The notes below the pieces were generated by a model that had not been told where the DNA came from, did no database searches, and worked only from the letters and a program-made list of their open reading frames with translations. 64,000 bases of DNA from positions 180,474 to 244,473 of the forward strand of contig NW_004190376.2 in NCBI RefSeq assembly GCF_000224145.3, read 5' to 3'. The translations under genes were made by a program, and so were the position numbers. Below are positions 22,774 to 33,100 of this stretch, piece by piece. Within the stretch, counting starts at the first letter, position 1; the number at the start of each line of letters is the position of its first letter. Source of the DNA: Ciona intestinalis. Its lineage: Eukaryota > Chordata > Ascidiacea > Phlebobranchia > Cionidae.

Positions 22774-25700
22774 TCATTGTTCCTCATCCCCCTCATCGGA
22801 GGACCCACTTCCAAATATTTCTTCTTCTTCTTTATTGTCCTCTGCTTGATCCTCATCGGAGCTGGAAGCATCTTCCGATTCATCAGGGTTGCCCGTCTCT
22901 TCAGCTGGAAGATCAAAGATTAGAAAATGATGTTGGGAGTTATCGCAAGTAAAACAAACAAGGTGTGTTATGTCAATGATATGAACACTCACACCCCACC
23001 TTACTATACATAATACATCAGTAACTATCTTTTCCTAAACTTTGTGTAAATCAAATGACTTAGACAATTTATAGATGTTGGGATTTATCGCGAGCAAAAT
23101 AAAAGGTGTGTATTTGTATTATAGCAATGAAATAAATATGAATATTGTTTACAAAATCACATTTAAATATATATCAATAACTATTTCCTAGACCTTTTTA
23201 TACCACATTTTTTACTGTGTTATAAAAGTGAAATTACCTCCAACCNNNNNNNNNNNNNNNNNNNNNNNNNNNNNNNNNNNNNNNNNNNNNNNNNNNNNNN
23301 NNNNNNNNNNNNNNNNNNNNNNNNNNNNNNNNNNNNNNNNNNNNNNNNNNNNNNNNNNNNNNNNNNNNNNCAAGTCACTTCGTTGTGCTGAGTTTATGTT
23401 TGATGGATAAGTAGCAACACCTAAATCATTGGGCCATATTTGTGCCAGACTTTCACGTGATATATCATACTTACCTTGTTTCTAGTTCATTATAATAAAC
23501 ACCTTCCTCTCTAAATATGAAATAATAATTCTCCTCGTATCCTTTGGAAGCTTTGTTCTTCACATTCCAATTGTATTCGCGAGCTAATCTGGAATATAGG
23601 GTAGCACAATAAAGTTATGTATAAAAAACACATTTATTCTAAAAAATTCTACAGCTGTACTTAGGAATGCACATTACAGAATAATTAGGTATTCTAGGAT
23701 ATCCTAGAATACTTTATTTCGAATCTAGAATTCCGAATCTAGAATTTCGAATCTTTTTGTATTTATAGGAAAAAATAATTTTACCCACATAAGTCAGTTT
23801 ATTGACTCTTTCATAGCAGCCTTGTTGGATCATGAGCTGTAAAATGATCAAAAATTGTACTATTGGGTAGTTTTTGCGTCATGAAACGTATAGCAGGCTA
23901 TGAAAAGACGTTGTAAAACGTTTACTCTCGAAAGTCCCACAACCACAAAAATATTTTTTTTTTAATTATTAAATTTCAAAAATCGTTAATATAGTGTATG
24001 AATGACGTGTAATGACGTCATTAAACAGAATACCGAATCCCGTAATTAGATTCGAATACAAAAGGATTCGAATCTCATAGATTCGAAATTCTGTAATGTG
24101 CATCCCTAGCTGTACTCCTATTCTACTTTATTGTTGCCTGTTGTTAAGTCAGTCACCACTATAGTGTATTTTGCATGTTAAAGTAGCTCTAATAATAAGT
24201 TTTAACCCAAAGTACCTGTAATCATAAGTTTCCTCTGGTTCAAAATCGACTCCTTCTTCAACATCTCGTTTCCTCTTCTGACGAGTAGACGGTGTTGGGA
24301 GGAAGTAAGCAACGAATTGATCGCCTTCCTCATCAACCATTCCTCTGTGGAGGAAGATGTTAGGACCTTGTGCTCGCTGTCGAGTCGTGTCGAAATACAG
24401 CCATATATGGTGTGTTCATACACCTTATGTTCACTATCGAGTTATTTATAACATGGGTGTCTTCTTATACACCAGACACATATAGTGTATTCATACACCT
24501 CATGCTCACTGTCGAGTTATAACATGGGTGTCTTCTTATACACCAGACACACATGGTGTATTTATACACCTCATGCTTACTGTCAAGTTATAACATGGGT
24601 GTCTTCCTATACACCAGACACACATGGTGTATTCATACACCTCATGCTCACTGTCAAGTTATAACATGGGTGTCTTCTTATACACCAGACACACATGGTG
24701 TATTTATACACCTCATGCTCACTGTCAAGTTATAACATGGGTGTCTTCTTATACACCAGACACACATGGTGTATTTATACACCTCATGCTCACTGTCAAG
24801 TTATAACGTGGGTGTCTTCTTATACACCAGACACACATGGTGTATTTATACACCTCATGCTCACTGTCAAGTTATAACGTGGGTGTTTTCTTATACACCA
24901 GACACACATGGTGTATTCATACACCTCATGCTCACTGTCACGTTATAACGTGGGTGTCTTCTTATACACAAGACACACATGGTGTTTTTATACACTTCAT
25001 NNNNNNNNNNNNNNNNNNNNNNNNNNNNNNNNNNNNNNNNNNNNNNNNNNNNNNNNNNNNNNNNNNNNNNNNNNNNNNNNNNNNNNNNNNNNNNNNNNNN
25101 NNNNNNNNNNNNNNNNNNNNNNNNNNNNNNNNNNNNNNNNNNNNNNNNNNNNNNNNNNNNNNNNNNNNNNNNNNNNNNNNNNNNNNNNNNNNNNNNNNNN
25201 NNNNNNNNNNNNNNNNNNNNNNNNNNNNNNNNNNNNNNNNNNNNNNNNNNNNNNNNNNNNNNNNNNNNNNNNNNNNNNNNNNNNNNNNNNNNNNNNNNNN
25301 NNNNNNNNNNNNNNNNNNNNNNNNNNNNNNNNNNNNNNNNNNNNNNNNNNNNNNNNNNNNNNNNNNNNNNNNNNNNNNNNNNNNNNNNNNNNNNNNNNNN
25401 NNNNNNNNNNNNNNNNNNNNNNNACCTCATGCTCGCTGTCAAGTTATAACATGGGTTTCTTCTTATACACCAGATACACATTCACATTCATGCCACAACC
25501 ATCACAATTATGATATTTTATGATATACACTCCCGTGAGCTCACCTAATCATGGCTTGTGACATTTCTTCAAGTTGTTCAGCAGCTGGTTTGCCTTGCAC
25601 TGAAGGGTCGGTGTCAAAGATAACTTGCGCGCTTGGATGTTGCCACATCTGGATTATAACTTGTGTTATTCTATATTTGGGTCTATAGTGAAACCTAGGC

Positions 25701-28202
25701 TTGGGATGTAGGTGTATTACCCCATTTTCCCAATACACACTTTTTGATCCCAGATTATAGACACTCAATAATAGAGATTCTGTTCTATAAAGGTGAGGTC
25801 TTCAGTGAGGCACACCTAAGACCTGGGATGTAGGTCTACTATTACCCCAACACCGAGGGTGCTACCATCTAGACCTAATGAGGCAGTTTCTAGACTCAAT
25901 ATTACAGATTGTATTTTATAAAGTTAAATACATATACTCACCTTCATATCTGGATATATAGGCAACACATCCACAGGGAACACGTTAGGTTTGCTGTAAT
26001 GTTTAGTGATTTCTTTTTTCGAGTCTTCGAAAGTTTTTTGAATGGCAGCAATTTGTCCGTCTCTGTCTTTATAAAGATCGTCCTGTTTGAAATATTTCTT
26101 TGGCACCGGCTCCAATCCTGGAGTGAAATGAAGTTGTGTTACATTTTTCAAAAACAATCATCCACAAAGTAACATACATGGTATAACTCGTAAGTTGGCA
26201 CGAGGTGTAAGAAATAGAACACCCATGTTATAACAACTGTCGCTTTCTGGCCAGTTGAGGTAAGTTACATTAATTCATTTTTATGCATTACAAGCTATGC
26301 TGTTTTATGGCCCTGTTTTAGAAACAAGTACCACCTTTTAACCCCTGCTCTAGTAATATCTGTTATTTTATATTATCCTAGATTTGTTACAACTTATTTA
26401 TGTAAGTTATAATAAAAAACAAAGCCATGACTCTCAGTACACAAATTAGGAAAACTTAATCTAAGGCATACAGCAAAAAAAAATATTTTCGTTTTTGAAA
26501 AAAAAAGGAATAAAATGAATTAAACACATTATAAGATAAATACCTGGTTTCCACATTGGTTGATTTCACTCCATATCTGTTGAATTCCTGTGAGATATAT
26601 TCACTTCTTCTTAACCAAGATACATTTAAACTGTGTTGCTTTGACCTGGAAATATTTAAAAGATAAAAAAATAAATATCGGTGAAAATATATAAAAGAAT
26701 AAAAACATGAACATCATGACTAAAGGACTAGGCACAATATGTAACTATTTCTCGTCCACAAAAAAATACAGATTAATATACATTTAAAGACCTGGAAACA
26801 CAAAACCAAGTGTTTGGTTTAAAGCCACAATATTACAGATATCTACAAACACTCAACTCACCGTTTAGTGTCTTGTGGGGCGGGTAAATCATCTTCAAGT
26901 AAAGCTTCATCTGCCGGGTGAATCCATGTGTTGGGGTTCACCTGTAAATTATATAAGTGATGTGTGAATGATATTATGTCAACTGGATATCACTAAGAGT
27001 AAAATTTGTTGACTGAATAGTGGATATCACTTTCTCTTATTTATTCTTTTGTAGCACAGCAATTTAGAAATACTAACGTTAAAGTATATTTTTATGAAAT
27101 ATGTGACATTCTGGCAAACAGTGGTATTAGCCGCTGCAATGGTTTAATCAGTTGCACAACTTTAGTTTCATTTTACCAACAGTTTAATCTATTTTTAACA
27201 GATAGTTTTACAAAGTGTCAACAAAACAATAACCTTAAACCACACCACTCATTATATGTATTTATCTTAGATTACTATACTTTTACCACAGTTTAACTAA
27301 GCAAAACAACATTAGAAACTTTACTGCAATTACTTTATAAGTATCAGGGTTAATGAGGTCAATGACGACACCCAAGTCATGGTCGGTATGAAGCTCGGTC
27401 TTATGTTGTTTCTCAAGTGATGTAGGCTTGTAATCGACAAATCTGGAGAAACAATGTTATGTGTGAGTGATGTAACAGCTTCAGCAACTCGACTGTAGGC
27501 ATGGGAGTGACAACCATGAATAAATAAAAAAAGCTTCCACCCAAACACCTATATCAAAATGCAGATGAAACTGCCTATAAAAAAGGCATCTTTGAAAAGC
27601 CAATTTTTGCAAGCCAAATTAAATTGTGTGTCTCACGCTTCGCAAATATTTATGCAGGAAAAATCCGTTTTGCCCAATATTAAAACAAACTCTATATCCA
27701 CAAGGATACTGGGATATAACGCTAACCTGTTGGCATCGAACGGATATCTTATAAACTTTGGATCAAACGGAATATCTGGAAGTGTGTTGCAATATTTGAC
27801 TCTCGTTACCAATCCACTTCCTCTTTCTATTGAACCTCGTGTTCTGCATTGTTAACAAACAATCACAATTGTGATAGAATATACAAACTGTCACTGAATA
27901 ATATAAAATAAACAAATATCATATTATTTAAAACAACAGAGAGTATAACCAGCAAAACTACAGTCTTTATAAATTGCCAAAAAGCAAGAGTTAATCTTTA
28001 ACAATGTTTCAAATAAACGCAAAGAAGTGTTACAACAAACCTATAGGAAATATACATACAGAACTGACAGGTGAAAAACGATAGTGATTTATGGAGCTTT
28101 GGGCAAGACAAATAGTGGATTAAGAACGAAAATAATAAGGAAAATAACTTGTACTTACCTTCCTTTACTGCTGCTACTGGAATTTTGTACAGTTGGTGCC
28201 AT
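22774..28202 (-). CDS. PAF1: RNA polymerase II-associated factor 1 (PAF1 complex subunit)
   Basis: Nuclear scaffold subunit of the Paf1 complex, which acts in Pol II elongation and co-transcriptional histone modification. Exons in transcript order: 28159-28202, 27727-27843, 27334-27442, 26862-26941, 26544-26645, 25942-26117, 25545-25648, 24216-24344, 23475-23588, one mostly inside the N run (only its 3' end, 23238-23245, visible), and 22774-22904. Start [12 protein letters not shown]. Family marks are [81 protein letters not shown] and [19 protein letters not shown]. The acidic end [20 protein letters not shown] is typical but much shorter than the vertebrate tail I recall. Exon 6 carries one extra base near 26089: the frame runs [10 protein letters not shown], then needs a shift to [10 protein letters not shown]. 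This is probably an assembly error. Confidence 0.95.
23246..23370. other. Assembly gap (125 N) hiding a PAF1 exon
   Basis: On the minus strand the left flank reads GGTTGGAG then GTAATT, an exon end with a donor. The missing exon should encode the conserved segment following LETR, which contains a basic RLSKRR-type stretch in other animals. Confidence 0.8.
23662..24108. mobile_element. hAT-like non-autonomous element with exact 8-bp target duplication
   Basis: Ends TAGGAATGCACATTACAGAA and (reverse complement) TAGGGATGCACATTACAGAA. Flanked by GCTGTACT at 23654-23661 and 24109-24116. An 8-bp duplication with TAGGGATGCA termini is typical of hAT elements. Subterminal ATTCGAATC and TCTAGAATTC palindromes recur. 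It lies in a PAF1 intron and has no transposase frame. Confidence 0.85.
24366..25481 (+). repeat. 71-bp minisatellite, array D (PAF1 intron 7), interrupted by N
   Basis: About nine units run up to the gap at 25001 and part of one unit follows it. Period is exactly 71. The array nearly fills the intron between PAF1 exons 7 and 8: it stops about 20 bases from the exon 8 acceptor (minus strand) and about 60 bases from the exon 7 donor. The array probably caused the gap. Confidence 0.9.
25001..25423. other. Assembly gap (423 N) inside the 71-bp array
   Basis: Repeat units flank both sides in the same orientation, so the missing sequence is most likely more 71-bp units. Confidence 0.8.
26165..26275 (+). 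mobile_element. SINE-tail repeat copy
   Basis: Carries AACTCGTAAGTTGGCACGAG, then GTGTAAGAAATAGAACACCC and CGCTTTCTGGCC; the same family as 46725-46830 and the tails of 43965-44260 and 56045-56335. In PAF1 intron 5. Confidence 0.6.
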
Positions 28203-29279
28203 AAGTGTATTATAAACGTAACGAATCACTTTCAAAATTATTCTATTCTCTGTATACAAAATTTACAGAGGTGTGGGGATGTCCCGAAACAGAAACTAGA
28301 GTGGGGATGTTTTTATAGATATGATATAGTTTATAATATCAGGGTTTCGGACTTTTCTTAATTTTCTTAAATTATTATTATAGTTTTATAAATAGGTAAT
28401 TAACATTTATTTGTAATAACTCCAGTTTTCATTTGGTCTGTTAAAATTTAACGTTTAACTCCCGTTTATAACTGTCTAGACAAATACACTCTGGTTTTAC
28501 TTCAAAAAATATTAAAATAATAAACTTTTTAAAATTAAAGAAACCAAGAAAATAGATTTTATGTCAAAACAAAGAGATTTGGTTTTAGTTTCTTTGGTCA
28601 AAACAAGCATTTTTTTACCCAGTCGCAAAAAAACGTGACATCATGTTGTGTAATCGCTACGTCATTAGTGGGCTCGTGGTTTCGTCATCGTTACACAGAA
28701 AAGACGGCGGGGTTACTTGTGTTGCCTTTCTCTCGCCGTTTTCTGTTAATATATTAAGTTTTAATTCGGTATTAGGGCAAAATACAATGTAATGTAATAC
28801 AGATAGGGTTCAGGCAATATGTGTTTTGTGATAAGAGTGTTAGGTAAAAGTCTTCTTGTAAATTCTCGCAAGATAATGTTTTTATATAAAAGTGCATGTA
28901 TAACCTTTCTACTTTTGCTTGCGTTTAAAAATTTCTTAGATATATATAACCTCTATTAGATATTGCATGTTTGTGAAACAATCGTTTTATTGCATATTTT
29001 TCAGGATTGCTTTAAGTCTTTTGTTTTGAATTTAAATAACTGATAAATGATATGTGTTGTTTTTTCCACATGCAAAAAAGTTCTATGCTATTCTCTAACG
29101 ATCTAACGTATTGTCTTTTTGTAATGGTCTCTAATTTTTCGCCATAGTTTCAGTAGGAGAAGGCTATACCACAGCTTTGATTACTCATAGTCATACCAGT
29201 ATATTACTTCTGACAACCAATAAAATTAATTTTAATTAACAGGTTCAAACAAATCAAGGTAGTCATAGAAATATAAAAA
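28203..29279. promoter_or_regulatory. Shared PAF1/DNAJC19 upstream region
   Basis: The two genes are divergent, with start codons 1.08 kb apart. The segment 28640-28745 is GC-richer than its surroundings and holds TACGTCATT, TTTCGTCATCG and GACGGCGGGG, plausible for a housekeeping promoter. An acceptor-like TTTTAATTAACAG ends at 29242, so DNAJC19 may have a 5' UTR intron or a spliced-leader acceptor there. No exact start site can be given. Confidence 0.4.
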
Positions 29280-29624
29280 ATGTCAGGTACATTGGTATTG
29301 GTTGGTCTTGGACTCGCTGGCTCCGCCCTAGTGGCGAGAACGATCCTCCGATCTTCGGGTCCGATGGCGAAGAAGATGGAGCAAAGTTTCACCCAACTCG
29401 GGAAGTTGGATTATAAATATTATCGTGGAGGATTTGAGCCGAAGATGACGAAGAGAGAAGCGAGTTTGATCCTCGGAGTCGGGCAGAGCGCAAATAAGAA
29501 GAAGTACCGCGAAGCTCACAGAAGGATTATGTTGCTAAACCATCCTGATAAGGGAGGTTCTCCTTACTTAGCTGCGAAGATAAATCAAGCCAAGGACATG
29601 ATGGAGGGGTCGTTGAAATTATGA
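29280..29624 (+). CDS. DNAJC19: Mitochondrial import inner-membrane translocase subunit TIM14 (DNAJC19)
   Basis: J-protein of the TIM23 import motor that stimulates mtHsp70; anchored in the inner membrane with the J domain in the matrix. Complete 114-residue frame, close to the vertebrate length. An N-terminal hydrophobic segment (residues 3-23, LVLVGLGLAGSALVA) is followed by YYRGGFEPKMTKREASLILG, REAHRRIMLLNHPDKGGSPY and INQAKDMMEG. The catalytic HPD is at residues 88-90. The coding region has no intron, unlike the neighbouring genes. Polyadenylation signal AATAAA at 29787-29792. Confidence 0.96.
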   Translation: MSGTLVLVGLGLAGSALVARTILRSSGPMAKKMEQSFTQLGKLDYKYYRGGFEPKMTKREASLILGVGQSANKKKYREAHRRIMLLNHPDKGGSPYLAAKINQAKDMMEGSLKL

Positions 29625-29786
29625 TGTCATAATGTGGACATTGTTCAGTTTGTGATGTAAGCATAGCCACTGTGACATAGAAAGTTGGTTGGAAGTTTTT
29701 GGATTTACAAACAGCATAACTTGGTGTTGGCTTGTAGCATCTGCATTTAATTACAAAATGGTATATTCAAAAATATGAACACATTT

Positions 29787-29792
29787 AATAAA
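29787..29792 (+). other. Polyadenylation signal of DNAJC19
   Basis: AATAAA lies 163 bases past the stop codon, the first canonical hexamer downstream. Confidence 0.6.
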
Positions 29793-30164
29793 GCTTTCTT
29801 AGCACATTGTAACAGTTATTGGTTATAAATGTAGCAGTTCTTTAATATTAAATATGTTCTTTAAAGTGCAAAGCCAAAATCTTTAATTAACATTTTTGTG
29901 TTTAAAAAATTGTAACAAACATTTCAGCTTTTTTAAAACCAATGTAAAGATTCAGACTGGTGTTTGTGGCTGTAAAACCAAACCGAACCAATGTACAAGC
30001 TTTTCTTGTTAATTGTCAAATAATTTTTCAGAAACAGCGCACATGTTTACTGACATTATTTTACATTTCCGTTTACAGACCAAAACACTTTATTTTTCAA
30101 AGGAAATTTTAGTTGTTACCGTTTTCAACTGTCTGTTTGTTTGTGGGTTCGTTCAAAACGAAAA

Positions 30165-33100
30165 ATGGACGCACCAGTAGAAGAGGCTGCTCCTTTTATG
30201 TCAACTTTAGATTTATTTTTACTCTCAGCTTTGGTGGGATTTGGGGTATATTGGTTTTTCTTCAGGAAAGACGACACGCCAAGCGATGATGAGTTCAAGA
30301 AGCTGAGTGTTGTGTGAGTGGAATTAATATTTATTTAATATTGTTTCTGTATCTTTCTTTCTAATATTTTTTTTTATAAATTTATTCCAACTAAGTTATA
30401 GTATTTATTATTATTTGTGTTGTTTCTAATTAATTAGTGTGCTTGGTTACTGGCGTTTTAGTTTTTAAGTTAATATGATTTTTATATGATACCAGGCAAT
30501 CAACTTTAATCAGAAGCGAATCTTTTGACCTTGGATTCCTGGCACGAATGAAAAAATCGGTAAAAATAAATTTAAAATTATATATGTAGAGTAGAGTGGG
30601 GGGAGATGGGACACCTTTAGCACATAATATCCAAATATCTTGATCGTGTTTTAAACAATTAACAACGGTCTATGGAAGTCGTGAGGATACGGTTTTATAA
30701 TTTATTAAATATTGTTTGTTTTCTATCAAATGGGACGAGAAAATAGAATGAAAGGTGTCCAATTATCCCCCACCCTTCTATATATGTTGCGTTTTGATAT
30801 TTTGTTCTCCGCATCTTGAATTAGTTGTTTATGTAACTGAAAGGAGCTGACACTTTCAACTAAATAAACCCACTAAAAAATCAATATATGTAGAAAAATG
30901 TATGCTGTATTGTGGCTGAGAACATTGTTGGTCCACTCTCGTAATAGTGTTCATTCATATTGTGTTCCAGGGACGAAACATTGCAATCTTGTACGGGTCA
31001 CAAACGGGCACGGCTGAGGAGTTTGCCAACCGACTCGCGAAAGATGCGCAAAGATACGGGATGAAAGCTCTCGTTTTGGATCCAGAAGGTTGGTTTACTT
31101 TTATGAAAAGTATAAAATGTAAATAGCATAGGGGCTTAACTGTAATAAATTCTCTGAATCCGGCCGTGATTTGCTGCTAATAGAGTTAGTGATTTTTGTG
31201 TAAAGAAAATCCAGTAATGGTCTGGTGCTACGGAAACATAACAGACAAAAAGTTCAACCAACTGTATAATATGAGTCTGATACGACATTATATATTTGTC
31301 GGAATGGCATCGTCAATCTCTTATTCAAACAGAACCAACCTTATTAACCACACCTTTATACAGAATGCAATGTAGAGGATCTTCCCCAATTAACTGAGAT
31401 ACAGAACTCTTTCCTAATATTCTGCATGGCAACTTATGGAGAGGGAGACCCGACCGATAACGCGCAGGATTTCCATGATTGGCTCAAGCAAGGAGATACC
31501 ATGCTTACTGGGATCAGATACGCTGTGAGTATAATGAACTTAAAAGGAGAATGCCAACAAAAAATGAAAATTTGTGTAATAATAGAATTATACAAAATTC
31601 AATTTTACTTTTTTGGGGGAATTTTCTTCAGTAGTTTAGAAATTGGAAATGTTCACGGTTTGGTGAAATTTTGTATTACACACCGATTTTAATTTTTGTT
31701 GGTATACTATGTTCTCAAGATTGCACAGGACAGGATAAAGATAATGAAACTTCCTTATTTTGGTGCTTTAGCTGCGGAAACGATTTGCTTATTGTCAGTG
31801 GATGTGTGAGTGTGATACTTATTGTTACTTTGCCATGTCTTTCCAAACTAATGCATTATAAGAAGTGTTCTACCTTCTTCCCTGGCATATAGATTTTATA
31901 ATTTAAGCTCAATATATATTTTACTACACAGGTGTTTAAGTTGGCTGTTTGCTGTTAAATATTAAAAATATAAAATAACTTGTTCCCTTGCAAGCTTCGT
32001 CACATGACCTCACCCATATAGAAGAGATTACAGATATTCAAATGATTAATAATTATCAGACTGAATTGTACATAGTATTTTTCCTAAGGAAACATACTTT
32101 GTATCCTTAACCCCAATATGTAACTTACCACACAGGTGTTTGGTTTGGGCAACAAAACGTACGAACATTACAACTCAATGGGGAAGTTTGTGGACAAGAG
32201 AGTTGAGGAGTTGGGGGGGGAAAGATTGTACGAACTCGGGCTCGGAGATGATGATACAAAGTAAGATGTCAAATTAATGTTGCATTTTTGTTAAATATGG
32301 CGCAGCTCGTAGGCCCCAAACTGGGGTGAACGGGTCAACCTTGGAATTCTGCACTTATTAAACAAGGAACCCAGTTAGTTAAGTCTTTACAATTCTGAGG
32401 ACCAATATAGCATATAAATCATAGGCACGAAACCTGGGGTGGCAGGGTGGGCAGGCCAACACCAGGATTTTCTGTAGTGCATTGATTAGTAGGCATTAAT
32501 TAAAACCAAAGAGATTTTGTTCCACAGTATTGCTTGTCTAACTATTACTGCCTAAATTTTTTTTTTAATATTTGGTGTGGCAGGGTAGGTAGGTCAAACC
32601 ATGCAGTTTTTTTAGTGTAATAATCAGTAAACATTACAGCCAATGAGGTAAAATTTGTTCCACATAATTGTGTGATTAACTGAAACTGTAATGGTAGTTT
32701 TTTAGCCAAATCATTTCCTGCCATGTATTAATAAAAGTTTGGCACCTATGGTGTAGCTTATACCATCTAACTTAATAGTTCAAGAAGTACTGACCAAAAC
32801 AATGTATCTGTAATATATAGTACCTGTTGTAGCTGCAGTGATGCTTGGTGATTGATATTATTCGTGAACAAGTTGCAGACTTGGTTTGTCTGGTGTAACA
32901 TGTTGCCAGGTGTCTGCGAGTTAACTACTTGTCTTGTTGTCTACTGATGTTAATTAATCACTCTGGTGTTGTTTACCTCTTTGCAAAGCAGTTGTAGTTT
33001 TATTTGCATTTTTAAGATCAATATTTGCAATAAATCCACACAATATTGGTATTTCTTATTAAAAGTGCAGTCTAGAATATATTAGGGTATTTAACCACAA

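Noticed and set aside
24553..25523. Many overlapping open frames, some very long and spanning N
   Set aside because: They repeat every 71 bases with shifting frame, or are translations through the N run; they are shadows of the minisatellite. The same applies to 21164-21463 and 57232-57864.
26118..26543. Possible hidden micro-exon in PAF1 to repair the reading frame
   Set aside because: The residue count already matches the family without an extra exon, and the exon 6 start aligns in the spliced frame, so a one-base insertion inside exon 6 is the better explanation.
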